Source: Tridacna crocea (taxonomy: Eukaryota; Mollusca; Bivalvia; Cardiida; Cardiidae). Taken from it: a stretch of 64,000 bases of DNA. The position numbers and the translations under genes were made by a program. Position 1 is the first letter of the stretch, and each line of letters opens with the position of its first letter. Shown piece after piece: positions 38,301 through 48,794 of this stretch. The DNA lies in assembly GCA_943736015.1 (NCBI GenBank), contig OX031071.1:27481619-27545618 (forward strand). Reading direction: 5' to 3'. Below the pieces are notes generated by a model. That model did no database searches, was not told the origin of the DNA, and saw only the letters and a list, made by a program, of their open reading frames with translations.

Positions 38301-38515
38301 TAACTCATTACGCAACGACAAAAATTTTGGGCATGTCCAAATCGAAAGCATTTACAGGCGACAAATTAAAAGTGACTTAAAATTTTAAGTTTGTTTTTGT
38401 GAAGGGTAGAAAATATTGTTGGAAAAGGAGAAAATGCTGGTTACAAGCATCTTCTCCTTTTCCCACAACGTTTTTAAACGGTTTCTTTCTCACGGATTGT
38501 GTGGTAATGGGTTAA
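38300..38515. mobile_element. piggyBac-like MITE (family A), full length
   Basis: TTAACTCATTACGCAACGAC to GTGTGGTAATGGGTTAA. It ends 13 bp from the proposed start exon's donor. Confidence 0.8.
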
Positions 38516-38528
38516 TTTATCTTATTAC

Positions 38529-38564
38529 CTTTCTGTCCCCTCTCAAACCTCTGCAGCAGTTCAT
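38529..38564 (-). CDS. possible start exon of the calmodulin-like gene
   Basis: On the minus strand an ATG opens MNCCRGLRGDRK and reaches an AAAG|GTAATA donor in phase 0, the phase exon A needs. It would make a 171-residue protein with a basic, cysteine-containing N-terminus. The same frame stays open upstream of the ATG, so this could instead be part of an internal exon or a chance match. No promoter motif was seen. Confidence 0.3.
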
Positions 38565-38934
38565 GTTACTATAGTCCTTTGTTTTGGCTGGTTTCAATAC
38601 GAGTGAGCAAAAAAAAAAACAGCTTTGAGCTTGAAAATATTTTGGTTTTTGCTGCTAACCTAAACAATTGAGTTTTGATGTAACAAGTGTGTTTTGTTCT
38701 GTGAATATCGGCGAGAAATCTACCTACAAAACATAATGACGTAGATCAGCGTGTGCATTTCGCGCAGATTGAGATGGGTCGAAACATTTTGGTGTTTGCA
38801 AATTTTGTACTCTGAGTTTTGGATGCCTAATCGTCTGAAGACTTGCTTGTTAATATATATCCCAGAGATATATTTAATCACCTTTCTGCTGAAAATTCTA
38901 TTTATATAATTATGGCGTGCGACACGCGAAAAAG

Positions 38935-39120
38935 AGCATTTTGACATCAAGTTGCGTAAAGTGTCGTCTCGGATCGACTGCACAGTCCGCACAGGCTAAT
39001 CCGAAACGACACTTTCTGTTTTAATGTAATTTTCTGATTACCTCAAGTCTATTGCAGCATAAAAGCTATTGTAGTCGTAAAGTGCCGTCTCGGCTGCGCT
39101 GACCGAAGACATCATTTATG
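38935..39120. mobile_element. foldback element family D, partial
   Basis: AGTGTCGTCTCGGATCGACT and ACAGGCTAATCCGAAACGAC form the inner dyad. Confidence 0.55.
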
Positions 39121-39469
39121 CGAACATTATTTTCTCCTTTTCTCACAATGTTTTTTATTCTTCTGAAGTCAAGTTACAATTTTTGAATCACGTTTATTTT
39201 AACGTCTGCAAATGCTTTCAATTTGGACAAAATTTTGCTGTTTGGTAAAGAGTTAAAAGACAAATGTCGCCGATAACTTTTAATCTATAGTCTACATAGG
39301 CTTCAAGTTGGCCAAATTAGAATTTTACAGCCTGGTAAATAACTAGAAATAAAATTGTAATAGATATTGATAACATTTTTATAAACTCTTTTTGTATGCT
39401 ACTTATTATCCCTTTTTATCCGTAATTTTTATTTAAACATTGATTTTAGTTTGCGTGTGACCCGTGTTC

Positions 39470-39690
39470 TCTGAAAACGGTATCTTATGCATCGGCTCAG
39501 GCCAACCTGTGTGGCCCCTGAAAGCTGTCCTAGGTCAATACTGTATGCTTTTTATCAATTTTCTGTATGTCAAAGGACCGTTCTAGCTCGTGATTCAACC
39601 GGTGGATAGACAAGATTGGATATTATGGATCCCTAATTATGTGATGGCTTGCTTGGACATGCATCAAACCCCCTTTTACCAGAACACGGC
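39470..39690. mobile_element. foldback element family C, diverged
   Basis: TCTCTGAAAACGGTATCTTA at the left; CATCAAACCCCCTTTTACCA at the right. Confidence 0.55.
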
Positions 39691-40119
39691 TCATAATTCA
39701 AAGTTGTCTTTATTAAAAATAAAAACTGAAAAAAATTATCCTTTCCATTATCCGAAAAAACAAGCACAAAAAAACACCTAGGACTAAAAACCTTTATTAT
39801 TTCACGTTAAAAAATACTTCGTATAGCAAACTACAGTCCACAAACGTTTCATTCGAAAGCTCGTAGGATTTTGATTCATTCGCAATATTTTGGACATTCT
39901 ATACATATAAATTTCATATGAATATAAATGATAATAGTCTCATCGATAAGGTCAGAGTATAACCAATTAGTCGCATTGCGTTCTAGCAGCTGTAATACAA
40001 TAGACATGCGCAGTAATTCCCACAAGTTTGTCATCCGAGGTTTGTAATGATACCCATTATGAAAGAGATCATCCTTTGTCCTATGGACTTGATCTTCTCT
40101 CAGATTTTGAAATATTTTT

Positions 40120-40530
40120 GCGGGCGGCGAAGATAAAGATCAGACTGCACAGAACGCGCAGTCTAATCTTATATCTACACCATCCGCAACTAGATTTTGA
40201 TTTCTAAAAAAAGAAGTCTTGCCGCCTGCCTGCAGCCGTGATTAAAGTCAGAGCGATATAATATTCTCGTTAAGTCTGCCCAGCCATCTGTATGTATGTT
40301 TCTATGTCTCTGAGCCGAGTCCGGGTAACGTAGTCGGTGGCCGACAGGACTTTAGAACAGTGGATCAATTGTTTGAATCCCTAGCTCGACAGGCGTTGAT
40401 CGCCTAACCGGCGTTTATCAACCCTTAAAGCGCTGGACCCGACTTAACTGGTCTTTGTGGACAGTGTAGATTAAGATCAGACTGCACAGAACGTGCAGTC
40501 TGATCTTAGATCTACACTGTCCACTATTTT
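40120..40530. mobile_element. two family B foldbacks flanking a tRNA-derived repeat
   Basis: Palindromes at 40122-40195 and 40455-40525 (GTGGACAGTGTAGATTAAGA/ACACTGTCCAC) enclose a repeat at 40311-40445. That repeat has A-box-like AACGTAGTCGGTGG and B-box-like GTTTGAATCCC. Confidence 0.65.
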
Positions 40531-40639
40531 GTTACATATTCTGGCAAAATAAAAATTGTTACAGCAATATTTCAGATGTTTTTCTTATTCAAAAATGTCT
40601 CTAGCTTTAATTCAGCACTTTAAAGGTTAATTGACCGTT

Positions 40640-40925
40640 GTTTTACACTACTTCGAAGACTATTTCAGTCATATCACTAAAACTCTTTCATAGGATCGGT
40701 AATAACTGTCATAGTCCTTGCAACAGGATTCATTCCTCTCTCACAGCTGATCGTTATTTCGAAGATAGCTGTGTGGGATAGCAGCAATTGGCGCAGAAAT
40801 GGTACTATGCGCACTACAAGTACTATCGATAGAAACTTCTAGAAGAGCAAGGTTTGGTGAACTGGCCGCCCTGATATTACTGAATTTATGTTAAAAACGG
40901 CCTTATAATCCATACAATCAATCAA
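40640..40925 (-). mobile_element. SINE remnant (family S4 type)
   Basis: CTATTTCAGTCATATCACTA at the left, AATCCATACAATCAATCAAT at the right; the middle is diverged and the tRNA head is not recognisable. Confidence 0.4.
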
Positions 40926-41339
40926 TCATCAGTCTATTTTTTTAATTCATTTCACTATAGCTTTTTTTTTTTTATTTCTTTTTTTTTAATTTTTTCATTT
41001 TTAACGGTATTTAGCCTGAGAGAGGAACTGTTTAAACTCTTGTCACAAAATTACCATTAACCCCCCAAAATAGTTTTGACCTGCCAGAGAATCGAGCTCA
41101 CGGCACTTTCAAAAGAAAAAAAGAAACATTATCTTATACGTTCAGCAACTCTATATCGGTCTCTAAGAATGAACGAAAAGATATTTTCGATATTCATTGG
41201 AAAAAGCCCCTGGGAAAAAGAATTTCAGGTATTGGTTACTATCCCCGGTACAAAGTTATCGAACTTGATTCAAATACGCGTACCCTTCTAGCTTTCCACA
41301 AAACTTTAAACGAATCTATGATTATATTATTTGCAAACG
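40925..41339. other. flank of the minisatellite, nothing recognised
   Basis: T-rich run at 40960-41000; the 71-codon ORF at 41076-41291 is unsupported. Confidence 0.4.
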
Positions 41340-43261
41340 ATTTATGTTATGGAATTCATTTATGATTGGGTGTATGTGATGGGATTCGTGTATGACTGGA
41401 TGTATGTGATGGGATTCGTGTATGACTGGATGTATGCGATGGGATTCATTTATGACAGGAAGTATGTGATGGGGCCCACTTATGACTGGAAGTATGTGAT
41501 GGGATTCATTTATGACAGGATGTATGTGATGGGATTCATGTATGACTGGTTGTATCCGATGGGACTCATGTATGACTGGTTGTATCCGATGGGACTCGTA
41601 TATGACAGGATGTATGCGATGGGACTCGTGTATGACAGGATGTATGCGATGGGACTCGTTTATGACAGGATGTATGCGATGGGACTCGTGTATGACAGGA
41701 TGTATGCGATGGGACTCGTGTATGACTGGATGTATGCCATGGGACTCGTTTATGACTGGATGTACGCGATGGGACTCGTGTATGGCAGGATGTACGCGAT
41801 GGGACTCGTTTATGGCAGGATGTACGCGATGGGACTCGTTTATGACTGGATGTACGCGATGGGACTCGTGTATGACTGGATGTACGCGATGGGACTCGTT
41901 TATGACAGGATGTACGCGATGGGACTCGTGTATGGCAGGATGTACGCGATGGGACGCGTTTATGACTGGATGTACGCGATGGGACTCGTTTATGGCAGGA
42001 TGTACGCGATGGGACTCGCGTATGACTGGTTGTTCGCGATGGGACTCGCGTATGACTGGACGTACGCGATGGGACTCGCTTATGACAGGACGTACGCGAT
42101 GGGACTCGCGTATGACTGGACGTACGCGATGGGACTCGCGTATGACTGGACGTACGCGATGGGACTCGCGTATGACTGGACGTACGCGATGGGACTCGCG
42201 TATGACTGGACGTACGCGATGGGACTCGCTTATGACAGGACGTACGCGATGGGACTCGTTTATGACAGGACGTATGATAGGACGTATTCGATGGGACTCG
42301 TTTATGATCGGACGTATGCGATGGGAGTCGTTTATGTCCGGATGTATGCGATGGGACTCGTTTATGACCGGACGTATGCGATGGGACTCGTTTATGACCG
42401 GACGTATGCGATGGGACTCGTTTATGACCGGACGTATGCGATGGGACTCGTTTATGATCGGACGTATGCGATGGGATTCATTTATGACTGGATGTATGTG
42501 ATGGGATTCATTTATGACCCGAAGTATGTGATGGGACTCATTTATGATTGGATGTATGTGATAGGACATGACTGGATGTATGCGATGGGACATGACTGGA
42601 TGTATGCGATGGGACATGACTGGATGTATGCGATGGGACATGACTGGATGTATGTGATGGAACATAAGTGGATGTTTGCGATGGGACTTATTTTTGACTG
42701 GATGTATGCGATGGGATTCATTTATGACAGGATGTATGCGATGGGATTCATTTATGACTGGATGTATGCGATGGGACTCATTTATGACTGGATGTATGCG
42801 ATGGGACTCATTTATGACTGGATGTATGCGATGGGACTCATTTATGACAGGATGTATGCGATGGGATTCATTTATGACTGGATGGGACTCGCGTATGACC
42901 GGACGTACGCGATGGGACTCGCTTATGACCGGACGCACGCGATGGGACTCGCTTATGACCGGACGCACGCGATGGGACTCGTGTATGGCAGGACGCACGC
43001 GATGGGACTCGTGTATGGCAGGACGCACGCGATGGGACTCGTGTATGGCAGGACGCACGCGATGGGACTCGTTTATGGCAGGACGCACGCGATGGGACTC
43101 GTTTATGACTGGATGTACGCGATGGGACTCGTTTATGATAGGACGTACGCGATGGGACTCGTTATGACAGGATGTACGCGATGGGACTCGTTTATGACTG
43201 GATGTACGCGATGGGACTCGTTTATGACAGGACGTACGCGATGGGACTCGTTTATGACAGG
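41340..43261 (+). repeat. 30-bp minisatellite, left part
   Basis: Units of the form TATGCGATGGGACTCGTT plus TATGACTGGATG repeat every 30 bp, about 64 times. Because 30 is divisible by three and the unit lacks stops in several frames, giant reading frames appear on both strands (up to 724 and 655 codons). They are frame artefacts, not genes. Variant units come in runs (TACGCG, GGCAGG, GACCGG), showing local amplification. A shorter unit at 42565-42660 (GGACATGACTGGATGTATGC) breaks the period. Confidence 0.95.
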
Positions 43262-43469
43262 TGTTACGAGAGACCACTCCTTCCTGCATGGCATATACTC
43301 CCGATTTAAATACAATACCTGGCTACTGCGTCAGGGAGATATCTCTTTGGCTCAGTGGTTAGGGTATTGGCTTTGCGTCCGGGAGTTCGGAGATCGAATC
43401 CCGCTCCGATCCTTATTTCTACCATGCATTTATTCATTTGTTTCTTTGTTACGGACTTCGTTCGTAAGA
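43262..43469 (+). repeat. 5' LTR of the miniature element, with tRNA-like A and B boxes
   Basis: The LTR carries TGGCTCAGTGG (43348-43358), a canonical A box, and AGATCGAATCC (43391-43401), 9 of 11 matches to the B-box consensus. They are 43 bp apart, as in a tRNA gene. A TATA-like TTTAAATA lies at about 43304. A pol III-type internal promoter inside an LTR is the hallmark of Cassandra-type TRIMs in plants (there 5S-derived). Confidence 0.8.
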
Positions 43470-43487
43470 TGGGGGCTCGTCCGGGAT
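43470..43487 (+). promoter_or_regulatory. primer-binding site, proline tRNA
   Basis: TGGGGGCTCGTCCGGGAT is an 18-nt exact proline-tRNA primer site placed directly after the 5' LTR. Confidence 0.9.
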
Positions 43488-43567
43488 TGGCCATTGAGCC
43501 ATTAGTCCCATTTGTTGTCCAAAATCGGACTTCCTGCCTAATAAGGCTTTGAGTGTAAGAGGGGGTG

Positions 43568-43775
43568 TGTTACGAGAGACCACTCCTTCCTGCATGGCAT
43601 ATACTCCCGATTTAAATACAATACCTGGCTACTGCGTCAGGGAGATATCTCTTTGGCTCAGTGGTTAGGGTATTGGCTTTGCGTCCGGGAGTTCGGAGAT
43701 CGAATCCCGCTCCGGTCCTTATTTCTGCCATGCATTTATTCATTTGTTTCTTTGTTACGGACTTCGTTCGTAAGA
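43568..43775 (+). repeat. 3' LTR of the miniature element
   Basis: It has the same length as the 5' LTR, with two substitutions seen by eye (A/G in CTCCRATCC form and A/G before CCATGC). The A and B boxes are intact. It is followed by CAGGACG, resuming the satellite. Confidence 0.88.
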
Positions 43776-44665
43776 CAGGACGTACGCGATGGGACTCGTT
43801 TATGACAGGACGTACGCGATGGGACTCGTTTATGACTGGACGTACGCGATGGGACTCGTTTATGACAGGACGTACGCGATGGGACTCGTTTATGACTGGA
43901 CGTACGCGATGGGACTCGTTTATGATAGGACGTACGCGATGGGACTCGTTTATGACTGGATGTACGCGATGGGACTCGTTTATGATAGGACGTATTCGAT
44001 GGGACTCGTTTATGATCGGACGTATGCGATGGGAGTCGTTTATGTCCGGATGTATGCGATGGGACTCGTTTATGACCGGATGTATGCGATGGGACTCATT
44101 TATGATCGGACGTATGCGATGGGATTCATTTATGACTGGATGTATGCGATGGGACTCATTATGATCGGATGTATGCGATGGGATTCATTTATGACCGGAT
44201 GTATGTGATGGGATTCATTTATGACCCGAAGTATGTGATGGGACTCATTTATGATTGGATGTATGTGATAGGACATGACTGGATGTATGCGATGGGGCAT
44301 GACTGGATGTATGCGATGGGACATGACTGGATGTATGTGATGGAACATAAGTGGATGTTTGTGATGGGACTTATTTTTGACTGGATGTATGTGATGGGAC
44401 TCATTTATGATCGGATGTATGCGATGGGACTCATTTATGATCGGATGTATGCGATGGGACTCATTTATGACTGGATGTATGCGATGGGACTCATTTATGA
44501 CTGGATGTATGCGATGGGATTCATTTATGACTGGATGTATGCGATGGGACTCATTTATGACTGGATGTATGTGATGAGGCTCATTTGTGACTGGAAGTAT
44601 TTGATTGGACTTATTTACATGTATGACTGGATGTATGCGATGGGACTCATTTATGACTGGATTTG
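43776..44665 (+). repeat. 30-bp minisatellite, right part
   Basis: The array continues after the LTR element. From 43991 its variant units follow the same order as those from 42283, including a CGTATTCG unit, a GGGAGTCG unit, the shortened GGACATGACTGG units and a GGAACATAAG unit. This indicates a larger duplication with an offset of about 1.71 kb. Confidence 0.9.
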
Positions 44666-44869
44666 TAAAAAGGGTTTAAAGACACCTTCTCTCACAATGT
44701 TTTAAATAGCCACTTTTTTATGTTTTATAAGTTCGATATTGTTTTGTACAGGGTTTAAAGTCTAATACGAAGTTTTAATTAATCTATCAATTGTACAAAA
44801 ACAAGCTTTTACGCCCTTGCAAATGTTGGCTATCTAAAATTACAAATAAGATTAATTCAGTCATATCAC

Positions 44870-45010
44870 GACGGCAGTTCACTAGCATGTACGTGTACTA
44901 GGTTTCGCCAGTACTAGGCTAAAGCTCTGAAGTGTCATTGCCCAAGGACACTCCCACGCAAAATCAGTGTTTGAAGTGAGGCTCGAACTCGGGGCCTCTA
45001 GATTACGATT
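44870..45010 (-). mobile_element. SINE (family S3)
   Basis: CAGTACTAGGCTAAAGCTCT, ATTGCCCAAGGACACTCC and GGCTCGAACTCGGGG, ending the head on the minus strand. Confidence 0.62.
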
Positions 45011-45828
45011 TTTAGAAATTTAACAATAAGACCTTACAGGTGACTTTTTCCCAGCACAGTAAACAAGAAACACCCTTCAACGAATATATACATGGCTAAA
45101 AGTTTTCATAAAAAAAAAAACCGCGAAATCCCTTAGAATATAACCGTCTACAATTTTGACCAATCACAATTTTTTAATTATTCAGTTGTTATTAGTGCCA
45201 AAAAGTAGGTCTAAGCCCAATACATTCGGCTACGCCGAAACAGTACCTAAAAATAGCAACATACAAAAACTTACTCAACAACCTTATCGCTATAAATGTC
45301 TTCGATCGTCACATTTTTTTTTCTCACAACTGCAAGGAAAAAAAAACCTCGTCTACCTGAAGAAAATGTGTTAAACATTTGAAAAATAAATCCCGAATCA
45401 GAAAGAAAACAACAAGCTGTATGAAAAGCTTTATACAATGTTTTCAACTCTTTCACAGACAAATCCTTTCATAGAGCTACACTTAATTTGTCGTCTGCAG
45501 TTGCGATCGACATAGAAAAATGTAAACTCTTATAATTTGGTAAAATACGAGTCTGTTTTTGACATATAGAAAATGGAAAACGACATAGATTACGACATAA
45601 AGAGAAGCGTAAATGTCAAAGCGACGACAATTAGCAAAATATGCAATATTCTATCAAACCAAATTAAGTCCAAACCAATTACTCCTAAATGTTTCAGGTT
45701 ACATCGAAATAGTCTAGTTGGTCTTTACAGAACGTAAAAATATTACACGGAACCGTATTGTTTCATGGTATAGGTTTCCGTCGTACAAAAAGAAAATGAC
45801 GATCTAAAACATCGAACAGAAAAAAATC
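45010..45828. other. AT-rich, no supported feature
   Basis: A possible decayed family A scrap at 45430-45545 (ACAATGTTTTCAACTCTTTC) is all that is visible. Confidence 0.35.
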
Positions 45829-45899
45829 ATGACTATATTCTACATTCTCCTTATTCATTTGATCGATCGATTAAACGATCCATATATGCTTCCCATCCG

Positions 45900-46012
45900 G
45901 TCATCCATCCATCCATCCATCCATCCATCCAGCCAGCCAGCCAGCCATCCATCCATCCATCCAGCAAGCCATCCAATAAGCCAGCCAATAAGCCAGCCAG
46001 TTATACGGAGCT
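45900..46012 (+). repeat. (CATC)n/(CAGC)n tract
   Basis: CATCCATCCATC changes to CAGCCAGCCAGC and back; Ser/Pro-rich ORFs are artefacts. Confidence 0.92.
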
Positions 46013-46145
46013 TAGATATCGGAACGAAAACCATATAAAACAATAAACAGTGCCTATGCAATTACGGCGCAAAGAATGGTCTATAAATCAAAGGTACAAT
46101 GCATTAGTCTGTATTTACACGAAAGAGAAAAAAATACAGGTCATT

Positions 46146-46400
46146 AAATAGAAGAATTCTCAGTTCTTACAGAATTAATGCAAAAAAAGAACTTTAAAAA
46201 ACGGCGAAATTTTATTGTTGTCAAATTTAAAAGCATTAGCAGAAAACAGCCACAGAAACTCAAACAATACATTTTTTTTTCGAGTATTAAAACATAGTAG
46301 GAAAAGAAGAAAATGCTGGTTTTCAGTACATTCTTCATTTCCAACGATGTTTGATAGACCTTTTCCTCAGGTTTAACAATCTACAGATTATTTGATAAAG
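46146..46400. mobile_element. family A MITE, strongly diverged
   Basis: GGAAAAGAAGAAAATGCTGG and an AAAAGCATTAGCAGA flank remain. Confidence 0.5.
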
Positions 46401-47160
46401 GTCTGATTGATTGAAAATACATACAGTTTTTTTTTCTGTTTTTTTTGTACTTTTAAATTGTATAAAGGCTGGTCCAGATTCAAAGTGTTCGCTGATGATA
46501 AAATTCAGATCTGGAAACAGTCCCGCTAAAAAGAATCAGGATTTTCTTATTTTCCAAAATTGTCCTCAATTTTTCTCCACACAAATTTGTTTAGAGACCA
46601 CAATGATAATGTATTATACAATGTACAATGTATTACAGTAACAGAACTTGTTATATAACGACCCATCCGTTTGAATTTTTAGTGCTATATCTTTTAGAAA
46701 ACAACTTGAAATAGTAAATTACTGCCCCGTATTTTTTTTCTTATATTAAGCACAATATTTTTGACCAAAACATTTCGCCCCCTGTTTTTTATTTTGCACA
46801 ATATTTGATCCAAGTACAGTTGAAAGAGACAGTTTACGCCCCTTCTTTTATTTGTCACAACATCTGACTAAAATTCACTGGAAACTGTTGAATTATCCCC
46901 CATCTTTTCTATTATTTCGATATCGGAATATTTTTTACTAAAATGGAATTAAAATGCGCCCAGTCTCCTTTTTTTTTCATTTATTGGCAAATTTATTTGT
47001 CAGTTAATAACAATTCATTACGTAACGTTCGTTACTAGGAAACGGACTCCCATAAGTCAATATTGTCATGTCCATGTTTCCATGTGGAATAATCCCCCTC
47101 CCTTATTGCGGTTTTCTTTTTGGTTCTTCTTTTACTGCTTTTCTCATTATCTGAGTCATA
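46401..47160. other. AT-rich with degenerate roughly 80-bp repeats
   Basis: Segments of the type CGCCCC..TTTTATTTTGCACAATATTTGA recur at about 46720, 46780, 46840 and 46895. Confidence 0.4.
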
Positions 47161-47164
47161 CTAT

Positions 47165-47350
47165 CGTAAAACGGGGTTAAATGCATCTCTGTGATATGTG
47201 ATACCAACTAAAGTCATCACAGGTCCATAAGAGCCATTTTTTAAATAAATGACTTAATTATGAGATAGAATGGTCCATTGACAAACAGACAATTGACAAA
47301 TATTGAAAAGTTTAGGCCCAGTTCAGCCTGCGCAGACTGCGAAGGCTCAT
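47165..47350. mobile_element. foldback element family C, interrupted
   Basis: CGTAAAACGGGGTTAAATGC to CCAGTTCAGCCTGCGCAGAC. A (CT)n run and a family A core replace its right end. Confidence 0.55.
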
Positions 47351-47351
47351 C

Positions 47352-47353
47352 GG

Positions 47354-47388
<35 letters not shown>

Positions 47389-47390
47389 AA
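47352..47390 (+). repeat. (CT)n microsatellite
   Basis: CTCTCTCT run joining a family C fragment to a family A core. Confidence 0.9.
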
Positions 47391-47810
47391 AATACTGTGG
47401 GAAAAGGAGAAACAGCTGGTAACCATCATTTTTTCCTTTTCCAACAATGTTTTTGAATATTTAATTGAACGATCCTGCTGTTTGAAAAAATGATTATTTT
47501 TTTCTCTGTAAATATTTCGTATGGATACTGCGTCAAAAGTTTAGACATGTGGTATAGATATTAAAGCAGCTGTCAAATGATTTCTTTAGGGGAGAGAAAC
47601 GTAACCGAAATCGAGAAAGTGTCAAGGACCAGCAAACCCATTTTTACCATATATTCTCCTATATTTACACCTTGCTCAGCAATAACGTTTATAATGCTAG
47701 TAATAGAACAAGAAACTTTACAGAAAAAACCTCTCTGCAATTCCACGTGTTTTCTACACGTATCGTTACCTCTGTTGTATTTTCAACCCTTTAGCTGCTA
47801 ATGCCTAGGT

Positions 47811-47985
47811 CACAAAGGCCGACTTCGTTTGGTGCTATAGCCACGGCTAAAGTGACGTCAGAAAGCTATAAATAAACGGGAAGCTGTCAAGTACGCATGT
47901 CATGAAGCGAACACACATAGCCTTTGCAACAGCAGTCAACAATATGGCGGCGTCCATGGATACCTATACTGTTGGCGATTGAGAT
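47811..47985 (+). promoter_or_regulatory. promoter-like region with CRE, TATA box and ATGGCGGC
   Basis: TGACGTCA (47853-47860, a perfect CRE) is followed by TATAAATA (47867-47874), and about 70 bp later by ATATGGCGGCGTCC (ATG at 47944). The spacing is that of a real core promoter. The reading frame from this ATG closes after 12 codons, and I found no convincing donor, so the transcript is unknown. The 5' part shares a block with the small gene's upstream region. Confidence 0.45.
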
Positions 47986-48140
47986 TTTTTTTTATGGACG
48001 ATGATTTAAATGACATGTTTTTTATTCATTTACCTACAAAAACTGTTTTGCTTGGTCTCTTACTCAGACTCCGTCGACAGCATATTCAGCGGGTGCAGGG
48101 TTATTCAGAGAATATAATTCCCCACTTTATAGACTTTGAC

Positions 48141-48365
48141 TTAACCTTTTCCCAAACAATCCCTGGTTTTTACGGGTCTTGAATAGTAGCCTTTTGAAAA
48201 CATTGTGGAAAAAGGAGAAAATGCTTGTAACCAGCATTTTCTCCTTTTCCTACAATGTTTTCTACCCAATCATAGACAGAAATCTTTTTAGCAAGAGTTG
48301 AATTGTCGTCTGCAAATCTTTCAATTTGGTCTAGTCCAAAAGTTTGTCGTTTGGGAAAGGGTTAA
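48141..48365. mobile_element. piggyBac-like MITE (family A), full length
   Basis: TTAACCTTTTCCCAAACAAT to TTTGTCGTTTGGGAAAGGG with TTAA; core near perfect. Confidence 0.85.
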
Positions 48366-48599
48366 GGTACCATTTTCGAATTGATAAAGGGATGTGTGAG
48401 GAGGTTCTAAGGATTATCGGCCTTTTCTTACAAGCCAGGACCATAGTGGTGGTATTGAGGACACAGATCTGTTTTTCTTCCGAAAAATCGCAAATTTCAA
48501 TGAAAATGTTTGGTATTTTTCTTTGACCCCAAAAGGTTTTCAAAACTTTTGGAGACAATTAGCTCTACCGTAATTCCAGCTACATTTGATTTCTGCATA

Positions 48600-48794
48600 T
48601 GCATTCAATTTCAACCTTTGAAAACACTGTTGGAAAAGGAGAAAATGCTGGTAACCAGCATTTTCTCCATTTCCCACAATGTTTTCTACCCTTTCCAAAT
48701 CAATTTTCTATTTTTATTCACATTCATTTTGTCGTCTACAAATGTTTTCAATTTGGACAAGTCCAAAATTTTGCTATTTCCTAAAGAGTTAAAT
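48600..48794. mobile_element. family A MITE, 5' end damaged
   Basis: Core GGAAAAGGAGAAAATGCTGG with a good second arm, then GTCCAAAATTTTGCTATTTC and AAAGAGTTAA. Confidence 0.72.

Larger units (their letters stand above)
43262..43775 (+). mobile_element. miniature LTR retrotransposon (TRIM-like), complete
   Basis: Two 208-bp direct repeats (43262-43469 and 43568-43775) begin TGTTACGA and end TCGTAAGA, nearly an inverted repeat. They flank a 98-bp interior. The interior starts at once with TGGGGGCTCGTCCGGGAT, the exact complement of the 3' end of proline tRNA used as primer site by many retroelements. It ends in a polypurine tract (GTAAGAGGGGGTG). GACAGG on both sides, found once in an undisturbed satellite unit, gives a 4-6 bp target duplication. 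The LTRs differ at only two positions, so insertion was recent. The interior has no room for gag or pol; an autonomous partner must supply enzymes. The insertion point is inside the 30-bp minisatellite. Strand is set by the primer site. Confidence 0.9.

Noticed and set aside
43340-43410. Possible tRNA gene in the minisatellite
   Set aside because: It is inside an LTR and is duplicated exactly in the second LTR; the T-arm does not pair like a working tRNA.
41322-43505. Two giant ORFs (724 codons plus strand, 655 codons minus strand)
   Set aside because: They arise because the 30-bp satellite unit has no stops in these frames; both strands being open in the same place is the sign of a repeat, not a gene.
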